Shown piece after piece: positions 1-8,314 of a DNA stretch of 35,444 bases (position 1 is the stretch's first letter; each line of letters starts with the position of its first letter). The DNA is from Propionibacteriaceae bacterium (lineage in GTDB: Bacteria; Actinomycetota; Actinomycetes; Propionibacteriales; Propionibacteriaceae). The translations under genes were made by a program, and so were the position numbers. The notes under the pieces are model-generated. The model did no database searches. It saw only the letters and a program-made list of their open reading frames with translations, and was not told the origin of the DNA. Where the stretch lies: the NCBI GenBank assembly GCA_030538315.1, contig JAUNUF010000018.1, positions 1-35,444 on the forward strand, given 5' to 3'.

Positions 1-2501
1 CGGCGGAGCTCGACTTCGACTCCGTGCAGCGCAGCAACCCAGACATGGAGCGCCGCGTCCAGATGGTGATCGACGCCTGCACCGCGCTGGGCGAGGCCAA
101 CCCCATCCTGGCCATCCACGACATCGGCGCCGGCGGCCTCTCCAACGCCTTCCCAGAACTGGTGCACGACGCCGGCATGGGCGCCCGCTTCGACCTCGAC
201 GCCGTGCCCTTGGCAGATCCCGGCTTGGCCCCAAAGGAGATCTGGTCCAACGAGAGCCAGGAGCGCTACGTGCTGGCCATCGCACCGGAATCGCTCGAGC
301 AGTTCACCGCGATCTGCGCCCGCGAGCGCGCGCTCTTCCACGTGCTGGGCGTCGCCGTCGACGACGGGCAGCTGGTGGTGGCTGACGGCGCGGTGGAGAA
401 CGGGCCGGGCGAGGACCCCGCCGTCGACATGCCGCTGGAGGTGCTGCTGGGCAAGGCGCCCAAGATGACCCGCGACGTCACCCGCATCGAGCGCACCACC
501 GAGGAACTCGACACGGCCCGCTTCGACGATGCCTCCGCCCTCCGCGACGCTGCCTACGCGGTGCTGAGGCACCCGAGTGTCGCCTCCAAGCGCTTCTTCG
601 CCACCGGCGCGGACCGCACCGCCGGCGGCCTCACGCACCGAGACCAGATGGTTGGGCCCTGGCAGGTACCCGTGGCAGACGTGGCCGTGACGCTGACTGA
701 TCATCTGGGCCTCGCCGGCCAGGCGATGAGCTCCGGCGAGCGCACGCCGCTCGCGTCGGTGGACGCCCCGGCCTCGGGCCGCATGGCTGTGGCCGAAGCC
801 ATCACCAACCTGCTGGCCGCCCCCATCACGCTCAACCGCGTGAAGCTGTCCTGCAACTGGATGGCCGCTTGCGGCGAGCCAGGCGAGGACGCGGCCCTGT
901 ACGACACCGTGCACGCCGTCGCCATGGAGCTCTGCCCGGCACTGGGCGTGAGCGTGCCCGTCGGCAAGGACTCCCTGTCCATGCGCACCAAGTGGAGCGA
1001 CGAGAACGGCGAGTCTCGCCAGGTCACCTCCCCGGTCTCCCTGGTGGTCTCCGCCTTCGCCTCGCTCGAGGACGTCACCGGCACCCTGACCCCGCAGGCT
1101 GGCGCAAACCAGACGCTGCTGTTGGTGGATCTCGGGGCCGGCGCCAACCGCTTGGGCGGCTCGATGCTGGCGCAGGTCACCGGCGAGTTCGGCGGCCGCG
1201 TGCCGGATCTGGATGACCCGTCACGGTTGGTGGCCCTGGTCGACGGCGTCAACGCACTGCGCGACGCCGGCCTTCTTGCCGCCTACCACGACCGTTCCGA
1301 CGGCGGGCTCTGGGCCGCCGCCGTGGAGATGGGCCTGGCAGGCGCGGTGGGCCTCGACCTCGACTCGCCCTCCGTGGCCGCACTGTTCACGGAGGAGCTG
1401 GGCGCAGTACTGGCCGTCGACACCGCAGATGTGGAGCGCGCCGAAGCACTGCTCGCCGAGCACGGCCTGAATGGGCTGGTCAGCAGGGTGGGCGCCACCC
1501 GCGCGGATCGCCGCGTGGTGGTCCAGGTGGCCAGCAACGAGGTGCTCAACGAGAGCCTGCGCAGCCTCGGCCAGGCCTGGGACGACCTCTCATGGCGCCT
1601 GGCCGCCCTGAGCGCCAACCCCGCAACGGCCGATGAGGAGCATGCAGGATTCGCCGCCGACGACGACCCGGGCCTACACACCCACCTCACCTTCGACGCG
1701 TCCGAGGACGTGGCTGCCCCGTTCATTAACCGGGGTGCGCGCCCAAAGGTTGCGATGGTGCGCGAACAGGGCGTGACCAGCCAGGCCGAGACGGCCTTCG
1801 CGCTGGACCGGGCGGGCTTCGACGTCTATGACGTGCACATGACCGACCTGCAGAACGGACGCTTCGACCTGACGGACGTGGTGGGCCTCGTGGCCTCCGG
1901 CGCTGCCTCCTTCGGCGACGTGCTGGGCGCCGGCGTGGGCTGGACCCAATCAATCCTGCGCACCCCCGCCCTCAAGGAGGCGCTGGGTGAGTTCTTCCAG
2001 CGCGGCGACACCTTTGGCTTGGGCCTCAACAACGGCGCCCACCTGTTCACGGCCTTGGCCGAACTGATCCCGGGTGCCGACGCGTGGCCGCGCTTCACCC
2101 ACAACGTCTCAGGGCAGTTCGAGGGCCGCCTCTCGATGGTGGAGGTGGCGGATTCGCCGTCGCTGTTCCTGGCCGGCATGGCTGGCTCCCGCCTGCCCGT
2201 CGTCGTCTCGACAGCGGAGGGCTGGGCGGATTTCGCCACCCAGGGCGACGCGGCATCGGTCAACGCTGCGCTGCGCTTCGTCGGCAACGACGGCGCGGTC
2301 ACCGAGGCGTACCCGGCCAACCCCACTGGGTCGGCCGAGGGCCTGGCTGGCGTGACCACCACGGACGGCCGCTTCACCGCGCTGATCCCCAACCCGGATC
2401 GCGTGATCCGCGGGGCCCAACTGAGCTGGCCGGGCGGCCCGCTCGACGCCCCCACCGGCTGGCTGCGGCTCTTCCGCAACGCCCGCGTGCACGTAGGGTG
2501 A
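1..2501 (+). CDS. purL: Phosphoribosylformylglycinamidine synthase, large single-chain type (3' part); glutaminase domain catalytically degenerate
   Basis: The reading frame is open from base 3 and continues leftward out of the window, so only the C-terminal ~830 residues are present. FGAM synthase converts FGAR to FGAM with ATP and ammonia in purine synthesis. The visible part follows the E. coli-type fused PurL closely: NPILAIHDIGAGGLSNA, the segment ending PKMTRDV, DQMVGPWQVPVA, LCPALGV and VPVGKDSLSMRT of the synthase halves, then DPGL and RPKVAMVREQG opening the C-terminal class-I glutaminase domain. In that domain the nucleophile motif GVCNGCQ is GLNNGAH (Cys to Asn at 2028-2030), the HPE motif is NPD (His to Asn at 2391-2393, Glu to Asp at 2397-2399) and SHGEG is STAEG. 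The fold-defining surroundings (WPRF, AYPANPTGS, LFRNAR) are kept. I infer that the protein makes FGAM but cannot hydrolyse glutamine by itself. Confidence 0.95.
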   Translation, partial: AELDFDSVQRSNPDMERRVQMVIDACTALGEANPILAIHDIGAGGLSNAFPELVHDAGMGARFDLDAVPLADPGLAPKEIWSNESQERYVLAIAPESLEQFTAICARERALFHVLGVAVDDGQLVVADGAVENGPGEDPAVDMPLEVLLGKAPKMTRDVTRIERTTEELDTARFDDASALRDAAYAVLRHPSVASKRFFATGADRTAGGLTHRDQMVGPWQVPVADVAVTLTDHLGLAGQAMSSGERTPLASVDAPASGRMAVAEAITNLLAAPITLNRVKLSCNWMAACGEPGEDAALYDTVHAVAMELCPALGVSVPVGKDSLSMRTKWSDENGESRQVTSPVSLVVSAFASLEDVTGTLTPQAGANQTLLLVDLGAGANRLGGSMLAQVTGEFGGRVPDLDDPSRLVALVDGVNALRDAGLLAAYHDRSDGGLWAAAVEMGLAGAVGLDLDSPSVAALFTEELGAVLAVDTADVERAEALLAEHGLNGLVSRVGATRADRRVVVQVASNEVLNESLRSLGQAWDDLSWRLAALSANPATADEEHAGFAADDDPGLHTHLTFDASEDVAAPFINRGARPKVAMVREQGVTSQAETAFALDRAGFDVYDVHMTDLQNGRFDLTDVVGLVASGAASFGDVLGAGVGWTQSILRTPALKEALGEFFQRGDTFGLGLNNGAHLFTALAELIPGADAWPRFTHNVSGQFEGRLSMVEVADSPSLFLAGMAGSRLPVVVSTAEGWADFATQGDAASVNAALRFVGNDGAVTEAYPANPTGSAEGLAGVTTTDGRFTALIPNPDRVIRGAQLSWPGGPLDAPTGWLRLFRNARVHVG

Positions 2502-2506
2502 TCACC

Positions 2507-3478
2507 ATGGTGCGCGCAATCGTGGTTCGTGAGTCCGGCTCAGCAGTCGAGGAGGTGGGCGAGGAGTTCCTCGACGGCGACGGCGGGCTCGTCGTCGATG
2601 TGAGGTTCTCGGATCTCAACTACAAGGACGCCATGGCGCTCACCGGGCGGCCGGGCGTGGTGCGCAAGCACCCGCTGGTCGCGGGCATCGACTTGGTGGG
2701 CACCATCGCCGAGTCGGACAGCCCGCGCTTCGCGCCCGGTGACTGGGTGATGCTCAACGGCGCAGGCCTCTCCGAGACGGAGCACGGCGGGTACGCCACC
2801 CGCGCCCGCATCAGCAGCGAGTACGCCGTGACCCTCCCCGAGGGCCTCTCCCCCGAGCAGGCCGCCGCGCTCGGCACCGCCGGCTATACGGCGGCTCTAG
2901 CCGTGCTGCGGATCCTGAGCGAGAACATCATGCCCGAGGACGGCCCCGTGCTGGTCACGGGCGCCACCGGCGGCGTGGGCTCCACCGCAGTGCAGCTGCT
3001 GTCCAACGCCGGCTACGTCGTCTACGCCACGACGGGCCGCGTGGACGAGCTCGGCGAGTTCCTGCGTGGCCTCGGCGCGGACGAGATCATCGACCGCAGC
3101 ACCCTCGAGGAAGCTGGCCGCCCCCTGCAGAAGGCCATCTACTCGGCAGTGGTGGATTCCGTCGGCGGCGTGACGCTCGCCAACGCGATCGCCCAGACGA
3201 AGAAGGACGGCGTGGTGGCCGCCTGCGGCCTGGCCGGCTCGCACGAGCTGCCGTCGACCGTCATGCCCTTCATCCTGCGCGGGGTGACGCTGGCGGGGAT
3301 CGACTCGGTGTGGGCCTCGCTGGACGACAGAGCAGATGCCTGGCGGATTCTCGCCCGCGGCCTCGACCTCGGGAAGCTCGACGAGATGACCCAGCGCGTG
3401 ACCCTCGACGAGCTGCACGGCGCAGCCGAGGAAATGATGGCTGGCAAGCGCCACGGTCGCACCCTGGTCACCATCTGA
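2507..3478 (+). CDS. acuI: YhdH/AcuI-type MDR oxidoreductase (probable NADPH-dependent acrylyl-CoA reductase)
   Basis: A 323-residue medium-chain dehydrogenase/reductase without zinc-binding cysteines. The N-terminal signature SDLNYKDAMALTGRPGVV and HPLVAGIDLVGT is that of the YhdH/YhfP family, whose characterised members reduce acryloyl-CoA to propionyl-CoA with NADPH. The nucleotide-binding motif VLVTGATGGVGSTAVQLL lies near residues 148-165, and the C-terminus HGRTLVTI is also typical. The ATG at 2507 follows the purL stop by 5 bases, so the gene is probably co-transcribed with purL; no strong Shine-Dalgarno is seen. The link to purine synthesis is positional only. Family membership is clear; the exact substrate (acryloyl-CoA versus another enone) is inferred. 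Confidence 0.85.
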   Translation: MVRAIVVRESGSAVEEVGEEFLDGDGGLVVDVRFSDLNYKDAMALTGRPGVVRKHPLVAGIDLVGTIAESDSPRFAPGDWVMLNGAGLSETEHGGYATRARISSEYAVTLPEGLSPEQAAALGTAGYTAALAVLRILSENIMPEDGPVLVTGATGGVGSTAVQLLSNAGYVVYATTGRVDELGEFLRGLGADEIIDRSTLEEAGRPLQKAIYSAVVDSVGGVTLANAIAQTKKDGVVAACGLAGSHELPSTVMPFILRGVTLAGIDSVWASLDDRADAWRILARGLDLGKLDEMTQRVTLDELHGAAEEMMAGKRHGRTLVTI

Positions 3479-3482
3479 CAAG

Positions 3483-3544
3483 GCACTATCCAGAGTTTTT
3501 CTATTTCTGGAAAGATTCCAGATAGTGCTGGTATGGTGGCTTCC
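3483..3544 (+). promoter_or_regulatory. furA-katA promoter with nested palindromic operator
   Basis: An AT-richer stretch upstream of furA holds two nested inverted repeats. The outer arms GCACTATC (3483-3490) and GATAGTGC (3521-3528) are perfect, and an inner 7-3-7 palindrome TCTGGAA-AGA-TTCCAGA spans 3506-3522. TATGGT at 3532-3537 is a plausible -10 box preceded by TGCTGG, which places transcription start at about the ATG at 3545, so the message would be leaderless. Autoregulation by FurA at such a site is known for mycobacterial furA-katG; here it is inferred. Confidence 0.6.
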
Positions 3545-3964
3545 ATGCACGACTGGCCCACCACGCTGAAGGACGCCGGCCTGCGCGTCACAGCGGGCCG
3601 CGTCGCAGTCTTGGATTCCCTGGACGGACGCCCTCATCTGGGCGTCTCGGATGTGACTGAAGCGGTGCGCGAGCGCACCGGCAGCGCGTCGGTCCAGGCG
3701 GTCTATGACAACCTCGCCACCCTCCACTCCCACGGCCTCATCAGGCGCGTCGAGCCCGCTGGGCAACCGCCACGCTATGAGCTGGAGACCGGAGACAACC
3801 ACCACCACCTCATCTGCCGTTCATGCGGCCAGATGCACGACGTGGAGTGCGCCGTCGGCGAGGCCCCCTGTATTTCCGCAGTGGACGATCACGGGTTCCG
3901 TATCCAGGAAGCCGAGGTCATCTACTGGGGATTGTGTGCGAACTGTCACGAGAGGAAGCCATGA
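3545..3964 (+). CDS. furA: Fur-family peroxide/metal-responsive repressor (FurA/PerR-like)
   Basis: A 139-residue Fur-family regulator. The N-terminal winged helix is recognisable from [19 protein letters not shown] through the recognition helix [23 protein letters not shown]. The C-terminal metal-binding/dimer domain has DNHHHLIC (His86-88), CRSC (91-94) and CANC (131-134), the two CxxC pairs of a structural zinc site. An ATG at 3533 is also in frame, but 3545 fits the likely transcription start better. Its stop overlaps the katA start (ATGA), so the two are translationally coupled. By analogy with furA-catalase pairs in actinobacteria it should repress itself and katA until oxidised by peroxide. 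PerR-like versus iron-Fur behaviour cannot be decided from the sequence. Confidence 0.9.
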   Translation: MHDWPTTLKDAGLRVTAGRVAVLDSLDGRPHLGVSDVTEAVRERTGSASVQAVYDNLATLHSHGLIRRVEPAGQPPRYELETGDNHHHLICRSCGQMHDVECAVGEAPCISAVDDHGFRIQEAEVIYWGLCANCHERKP

Positions 3965-5442
3965 CCCAGTTCAACCAGTCGGGCGAGTACCAGCCCAACG
4001 GCCCGTCCACCCGCCTCAACGGCGCACCCGCAGAGTCGGATGCCCATTCGCTGACCGTCGGCAACGACGGCCCCATCGTCCTCCACGATGTCCACCTGGT
4101 TGAGCAGCTCGCGCACTTCAACCGCGAGCGCGTCCCGGAGCGCAGCCCCCACGCCAAGGGCTCCGGCGCCTTCGGCACCTTCAAGGTGACCCAGGACGTG
4201 TCCCAGTACACCAAGGCCGCTCCGTTCCAGCAGGGTGCCGAGACCCGCATGCTGGTGCGCTTCTCCACCGTCGCCGGCGAGCAGGGCTCCCCTGATACGT
4301 GGCGCGATGTGCGCGGTTTCTCCGTGCGCTTCTACTCCACTGAGGGCAACCTCGACATCGTGGGCAACAACACCCCCATCTTCTTCGTGAAGGATCCGCT
4401 GAAGTTCCCCAACTTCATCCGTTCGCAGAAGCGTCTGCCTTCCTCCGGCCTCCGCGACGGCTCCATGCAGTGGGACTTCTGGACCAACTCCCCCGAATCC
4501 GCACACCAGGTGACCTACCTCATGGGTGACCGCGGCCTCCCCGCCACTTGGCGTCACATGCACGGCTTCTCCTCGCACACCTACATGTGGGTCAACGGCG
4601 AGGGCGAGAAGTTCTGGGTGAAGTACCACTGGCGCACCAACCAGGGCGAGAAGAACCTCACCAACGAGGAAGCCGCACGCCTTGCAGGCGAGAACGCGGA
4701 TCACCACCGTCAGGACCTCTTCGAGGCCATCGAGCGCGGCGAGTTCCCGTCGTGGACCCTGCACATGCAGGTCATGCCCTATGAGGACGCGAAGACCTAC
4801 CGCTTCAACCCGTTCGACCTCACCAAGACCTGGTCCCACAAGGACTACCCGCTGATTGAGGTGGGTGTGATGGAGCTCAACGAGAACCCCACCAACTTCT
4901 ACGCCCAGATCGAGCAGTCGGCGTTCTCGCCGTCGAACTTCATCCCGGGCACCGGCATCTCGCCGGACAAGATGCTGGTGGCCCGCGTGTTCGCCTACCC
5001 GGATGCTCAGCGGGCCCGCATCGGCGCGAACTTCCATCAGCTCCCGGTGAACCAGCCCATCACGCAGACGAACAACTACGCGGACCAGGGCCACATGCAG
5101 TACCTGCACACCGGCGCTGCCCCCGTGCACACGTTCAACTCGTTCGGCCGCGACTACACGGACGTCGAGGTTGTGGACGAGGCAGGCTGGGAGGCCGACG
5201 GCGCCCTGGTGCGCGCGGCCATCACCAAGCACGCTGAGGACGACGACTTCGGCCAGGCTGGCACGCTCGTGCGCGAGGTGTTCGACGATGCCCAGCGTGA
5301 CCGCTTCGTCGAGACCGTCTCCGGTGCCCTGGCGGGCATCGACGAGCGGGTTCAGGCACGTGCCTTCCAGTACTGGAAGAACGTGGATGAGAACATCGGC
5401 CAGCGCATCGAGGACAAGGTTCGCGCCCGCGCGAACTTCTGA
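3961..5442 (+). CDS. katA: Monofunctional haem catalase
   Basis: A 493-residue clade-3-sized (small-subunit) catalase that disproportionates hydrogen peroxide in the cytoplasm. Essential features are visible: distal His64 in [16 protein letters not shown], the active-site asparagine in [13 protein letters not shown] (Asn136/137), and the proximal haem ligand Tyr346 in [14 protein letters not shown]. The body motifs [17 protein letters not shown] and NFHQLPVN are intact and the length is normal for the family. The ATG overlaps the furA stop by four bases and is preceded by GAGAGGAAG. The gene ends just before a strong terminator, so furA-katA is a two-gene operon, probably induced by peroxide through FurA. 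Confidence 0.97.
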   Translation: MTQFNQSGEYQPNGPSTRLNGAPAESDAHSLTVGNDGPIVLHDVHLVEQLAHFNRERVPERSPHAKGSGAFGTFKVTQDVSQYTKAAPFQQGAETRMLVRFSTVAGEQGSPDTWRDVRGFSVRFYSTEGNLDIVGNNTPIFFVKDPLKFPNFIRSQKRLPSSGLRDGSMQWDFWTNSPESAHQVTYLMGDRGLPATWRHMHGFSSHTYMWVNGEGEKFWVKYHWRTNQGEKNLTNEEAARLAGENADHHRQDLFEAIERGEFPSWTLHMQVMPYEDAKTYRFNPFDLTKTWSHKDYPLIEVGVMELNENPTNFYAQIEQSAFSPSNFIPGTGISPDKMLVARVFAYPDAQRARIGANFHQLPVNQPITQTNNYADQGHMQYLHTGAAPVHTFNSFGRDYTDVEVVDEAGWEADGALVRAAITKHAEDDDFGQAGTLVREVFDDAQRDRFVETVSGALAGIDERVQARAFQYWKNVDENIGQRIEDKVRARANF

Positions 5443-5456
5443 TTCCTGACAGTCGC

Positions 5457-5491
5457 AAAGGGGCGGACCGCCAATGGCGGTCCGCCCCTTT
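5457..5491 (+). terminator. Rho-independent terminator between converging katA and GNAT genes
   Basis: A perfect 16-bp stem (5457-5472 with 5476-5491) closes on an AAT loop. It begins with AAA and ends with TTT, so it can work in both directions. It serves katA from the left and the GNAT gene from the right. Confidence 0.9.
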
Positions 5492-5499
5492 CGCTGCCC

Positions 5500-5919
5500 T
5501 CAGGAGAAGCGCACGAAGGCCCGGATGGGGTGCTGCATGTCGCGGATCTCCGTGAAGCCCATCGACTCGTAGAAGAGGCGCTGACGCTCCTCGTCGTCGG
5601 TGATCAGCACCTGCTGGCGCACGTCGGCGAAGGGCTCGAGCACAGCCTGCATCAGCCGTCGACCCACGGCCCTGCGCTGGTGTGACGGGTGGACGAGGAT
5701 GTCCTGCAGGTAGACGATCGTCAACCCGTCGCCAACCACGCGCGCGAGGCCTACGAGCTTGCCGTCCTCGCGGGCGCACACGACGCGCAGCGAGCGGTTG
5801 ACCGCGGCGTACAGGCGCTCCGGATCCTTGGTGTAGGCGCTCCACTCCACGCTCTCGTAGAGGGCGACCAGCTCATCCTGCTCAGGCAGTTGGTGATCCG
5901 TCAGTTCGATGCGTGGCAT
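5500..5919 (-). CDS. GNAT-family N-acetyltransferase
   Basis: A 139-residue single-domain GNAT protein. Motif A is present as DILVHPSHQRRAVGRRLM, where QRRAVG is the Q/RxxGxG/A pyrophosphate-binding loop for acetyl-CoA, and the domain ends with LFYESMGFTEI as in other small GNATs. The substrate is unknown; in this subgroup (VEWSAYTKDPERL near the N-terminus) amines are usual acceptors. No Shine-Dalgarno precedes the ATG. TATGCT lies six bases upstream and could be a -10 box giving a leaderless message. The gene lies downstream of ribXY on the same strand, separated from ribY by 24 bases, so read-through from that operon is possible. Confidence 0.85.
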   Translation of the reverse strand: MPRIELTDHQLPEQDELVALYESVEWSAYTKDPERLYAAVNRSLRVVCAREDGKLVGLARVVGDGLTIVYLQDILVHPSHQRRAVGRRLMQAVLEPFADVRQQVLITDDEERQRLFYESMGFTEIRDMQHPIRAFVRFS

Positions 5920-5943
5920 GCCGGGAGCATAACCCCTCGTGGC

Positions 5944-6939
5944 TCACAGAACCGTGAGGTACGGATCTGCGGGCACGGCGTCGATGATGCCCGCCTGCAG
6001 CAGGAACTCCCCCATCCGCTCGAACGCCGCGGTGTCGATGGCGACGGTGACCTCACCGTCGCGCTTCCAGAGGTCGCTCGTGGCGGCAAGCACCAGCTCG
6101 GCCGTGGCGCGCTGCTCCTTCTCCGCCATGGCCGGCACGTGCTCTGCCGTGGCATCCAATGCGACGGCGGGGTCAGCGACGATGGCCTCCTCGGCCTCCT
6201 GCATGCCGAGCGCGACAGCCTTCAGCACGTCCTCGGGCACCTTGGTGCCGGGCGCGATGAGGCTGGGGCCCACCAGCCGGGGGCTGGCGGGGTCGAAGAC
6301 CGGGATGGACACTGAGGCGATGTTCTGGTTCTTGAGCTGCACGCCTTCGTTGTTGACGAAGCCCATGGCGTACTCCACCTGCTTTGCCGCGAGCGCCGAG
6401 AGGGTGGTGAAGCCGATGTCCACCAGCTCCACGTCCGCCTCGGTGAGGCCGGCCTCATGGATGGCGCAGAGCGCGGCGTAGTAGCTGGAGCCGAAGTGCC
6501 CGGGGATGCCCAGGGTGGCACCCTTGAGCACGTCGAGGCCGGGGTTGGCGCCGAGCGCGGCAGGTTCGCCGCCCATCACGTTGAGAGCGTAGGTCTGATA
6601 CGCGGTGGCAAAGGCCCGAAGATCCTGGCCGCCCGCCTTGGCGACCATCGCCTCGTCAGCGGAGGCGAACACGATGTCCTCCTGGCCACCCAGCACGGCT
6701 CCCCACAGGTCTTCCTGCTGGCCGTGATGGCGCAGGGTCACGTCGAGGCCGTGCTTGGCGAAGAGGCCCTCCTTGACGCCCACGTAGAAGGGGCTGAACT
6801 GCACATTGGGGATGAACGTGAGGCCCACGGTGAGCTTGCCGTCGGCCACCGCCTCTGGTTGCGGCTTGCCACACGCGGCCAACCCGGCTGCGGCGCCGAC
6901 GGCGAGGGTTCCCAGCAGGATGCTGCGACGACTGATCAT
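5944..6939 (-). CDS. ribY: ABC transporter substrate-binding lipoprotein, NMT1/THI5-like (predicted riboflavin binder RibY)
   Basis: A 331-residue periplasmic-type binding protein. It starts with a twin-arginine-like MISRRSILLG, a hydrophobic stretch and a lipobox LAAC (Cys ~24), so it should be exported and lipid-anchored. The NMT1/THI5-like fold is shown by KLTVGLTFIPNVQFSPFYVGVKEGLFAKHGLDVTL and GATLGIPGHFGSSYYA. Family members bind thiamine precursors or, in the RibXY group, riboflavin. The FMN riboswitch upstream of the operon points to riboflavin. The start overlaps the stop of the permease gene (ATGA). The ligand is inferred from regulation, not from binding-site residues. Confidence 0.85.
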   Translation of the reverse strand: MISRRSILLGTLAVGAAAGLAACGKPQPEAVADGKLTVGLTFIPNVQFSPFYVGVKEGLFAKHGLDVTLRHHGQQEDLWGAVLGGQEDIVFASADEAMVAKAGGQDLRAFATAYQTYALNVMGGEPAALGANPGLDVLKGATLGIPGHFGSSYYAALCAIHEAGLTEADVELVDIGFTTLSALAAKQVEYAMGFVNNEGVQLKNQNIASVSIPVFDPASPRLVGPSLIAPGTKVPEDVLKAVALGMQEAEEAIVADPAVALDATAEHVPAMAEKEQRATAELVLAATSDLWKRDGEVTVAIDTAAFERMGEFLLQAGIIDAVPADPYLTVL

Positions 6940-7775
6940 GTTGACTCTCCTTGAAGACGGGCCACTGCCGCGCGCTCCAGGAGTTGGATGACGCCGTACA
7001 GGACCATTGCTGCGAGGCTGATCCAGACCACCACGGCGAACACGCCGGTGGTGTCTGCGGCCTCGCGGGACAACGTGAGCAGGGTGCCGAGCCCGGCCCC
7101 TCCCATGACGAGCTCGCCGACGACCGCACCGGTCATGGCGAGCACCACGCCGCCGCGCACCCCGGCCAGCACCGCAGGGGCCGCCATGGGCCCCTCGATG
7201 TGGACGAGGCGCTGCCAGGCGTTGGCGCCGTCGAGGAGGGCGTTTTCCACCACACGCATGTCGAGGGACCGGAATCCGACGATGGTGGTGGTGACCATGG
7301 GAAAGAACGCCACGATCGCGCACAGCAAGGCGATCGGGATGGTGCCGTAGCCGATCCAGAGCACGAGCAGCGGCGCGGTGGCAACCAGCGGCACTGTCTG
7401 CGTGATGGCGACGACGGGCTCCATCACCGCTGCCAGCAACCGGGAATGCGTGATGATCACCCCGAGCGGGATGGCCGCCAGGATGGCGAACGCGACGCCC
7501 AGAAGGGCCGCGGTCAGCGTGGGCGACAGGTATCGCCAGGCAATTCCCAGCTGCGCCTGCGAGGCCAAGCGAGCGACGACGTCGCCCGGGCCTGGCAGAT
7601 ACAGCGGTGCGATGAGGCCGCTGGCGGTCACCGCCCACCACACGAGCACCGCGAGGGTGAACGCGATGGCGGCGGGGACCCAGCGACCCTTGGTGGGCCT
7701 GGTGCGCGCGGGGAAGGCAGACCACAGACCAAGGTGCGCCAGCGTGCGCGCCCTGCGCCTTTCAGTGGTGGTCAT
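6936..7775 (-). CDS. ribX: ABC transporter permease (predicted riboflavin permease RibX)
   Basis: A 279-residue integral membrane protein of the SsuC/TauC/ThiX-like permease class. It has about six hydrophobic segments, beginning with WVPAAIAFTLAVLVWWAVTASG after a basic N-terminus. The cytoplasmic coupling loop is seen as ENALLDGANAWQRLVHIEGPMAAPAVLAG (EAA-type). The frame is open to 7859, but the extra N-terminus would be translated from the riboswitch tail. The ATG at 7775 has an AAGGAG upstream and is preferred. It is the first gene of the FMN-riboswitch operon and overlaps ribY by four bases. No ATP-binding subunit lies beside it, so an ATPase must come from elsewhere. Confidence 0.88.
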   Translation of the reverse strand: MTTTERRRARTLAHLGLWSAFPARTRPTKGRWVPAAIAFTLAVLVWWAVTASGLIAPLYLPGPGDVVARLASQAQLGIAWRYLSPTLTAALLGVAFAILAAIPLGVIITHSRLLAAVMEPVVAITQTVPLVATAPLLVLWIGYGTIPIALLCAIVAFFPMVTTTIVGFRSLDMRVVENALLDGANAWQRLVHIEGPMAAPAVLAGVRGGVVLAMTGAVVGELVMGGAGLGTLLTLSREAADTTGVFAVVVWISLAAMVLYGVIQLLERAAVARLQGEST

Positions 7776-7776
7776 C

Positions 7777-7808
7777 TGCCCCGTCACTCCTTCTCCAGGC
7801 CCGGGGCA
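7777..7808 (-). promoter_or_regulatory. Probable ribX SD-sequestering hairpin (riboswitch expression platform)
   Basis: On the minus strand TGCCCC (complement of 7803-7808) and GGGGCA (complement of 7777-7782) are perfect inverted repeats flanking a 20-base loop that carries the AAGGAG of ribX. Folding would restrict access to the ribosome-binding site and start. There is no run of U as in a terminator, so translational control by the upstream aptamer is more likely than attenuation. Confidence 0.5.
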
Positions 7809-7848
7809 CGCGCCACATGGACGTACGACAGTACGCCAGCGGCGACGA

Positions 7849-7965
7849 GTTCCTCCCATCCAGACTCTGACTGTCGGTCTCGGAATTTCACCGAATCAAC
7901 TCCCGGCTTGCGCCTGAAGGTCGCGGACTATCACCGCCGGTTCGGACTTTCACCGACCCCGGAAC
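7849..7965 (-). promoter_or_regulatory. FMN riboswitch (RFN element) of the ribXY operon
   Basis: Read on the minus strand the segment holds the conserved FMN-aptamer blocks in order: closing helix strand GTTCC, GGGGTCGGTGAAAGTCCGA, ACCGGCGGTGATAGTCCGC, GGTGAAATTCCGAGACCGAC, AGTCAGAGTCTGGATG, then GGAGGAAC. The outer GTTCC (7961-7965) pairs with GGAAC (7849-7853) as helix P1. The variable arm is short (about 25 bases). FMN binding is expected to shut off the downstream uptake genes. Confidence 0.95.
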
Positions 7966-8038
7966 ACGTTGGCGCCAGACTACACCACCAGCATCGGACT
8001 GAGCCTGCCCTTGGGCCAGCCCTGAGCGAACGTCAAAA

Positions 8039-8091
8039 ATACCCGACGCAATGTCTTGCATACCCGACATCGTGTCGGCTATATTTGACAT
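8039..8091 (+). promoter_or_regulatory. Promoter of the XRE-membrane protein pair with tandem operator repeats
   Basis: Two 17-base direct repeats start at 8039 and 8060 (ATACCCGAC followed by GCAATGTC or ATCGTGTC), 21 bp apart, i.e. two helical turns. TTGCAT (8056-8061) and TATATT (8080-8085) form -35 and -10 boxes with an 18-bp spacer, placing the start of transcription at the ATG at 8092. The repeats cover the -35 region and spacer, so a bound dimer pair would block RNA polymerase. Autoregulation by the XRE protein is the simplest reading. Confidence 0.55.
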
Positions 8092-8313
8092 ATGGCGCCA
8101 CGACGAGATGAACCGAACCACCGGATGAAAGCCGCACGAGCCGCTCTTGGGCTCACCCAGGCAGACCTTGCCGCAGCAGTAGGAGTCACCAGGCAGACGA
8201 TCTCGACGATCGAAGCCGGCTCCCACAACCCCACCATCAACCTGTGCCTGGACATCTGTCACGCACTTCACACAGACCTCAATTCCCTCTTCTGGAAAGA
8301 AAGCACCAACTGA
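8092..8313 (+). CDS. Small XRE/Cro-CI family transcriptional regulator
   Basis: A 73-residue protein consisting almost only of a Cro/CI-type helix-turn-helix: MKAARAALGLTQADLAAAVGVTRQTISTIEAGSHNPTINLCLDICHAL. This compact type, with the C-terminal FWKE-like end, usually lies directly before a gene for a small multi-pass membrane protein, as here (one base between stop and next ATG). It has no sensor domain, so any signal must come from the partner or from its own concentration. The -10 box is 6 bases before the ATG, suggesting a leaderless message. The target genes are unknown apart from probable autoregulation. Confidence 0.9.
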   Translation: MAPRRDEPNHRMKAARAALGLTQADLAAAVGVTRQTISTIEAGSHNPTINLCLDICHALHTDLNSLFWKESTN

Positions 8314-8314
8314 C

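Noticed and set aside
3946-5232. 428-codon open frame antisense to katA
   Set aside because: Composition is a mirror of catalase codons, with runs of Val, Gly and His; no start signal or conserved motif.
7776-7859. 28-residue N-terminal extension of the RibX permease
   Set aside because: It would be translated from the riboswitch end, is rich in Arg, Gly and Pro, and ignores the AAGGAG placed before the ATG at 7775.
8085-8090. TTGACA directly before the XRE start as a -35 box
   Set aside because: No -10 box lies 16-18 bases downstream, and a promoter there would start inside the gene. TATATT at 8080-8085 fits better as a -10.
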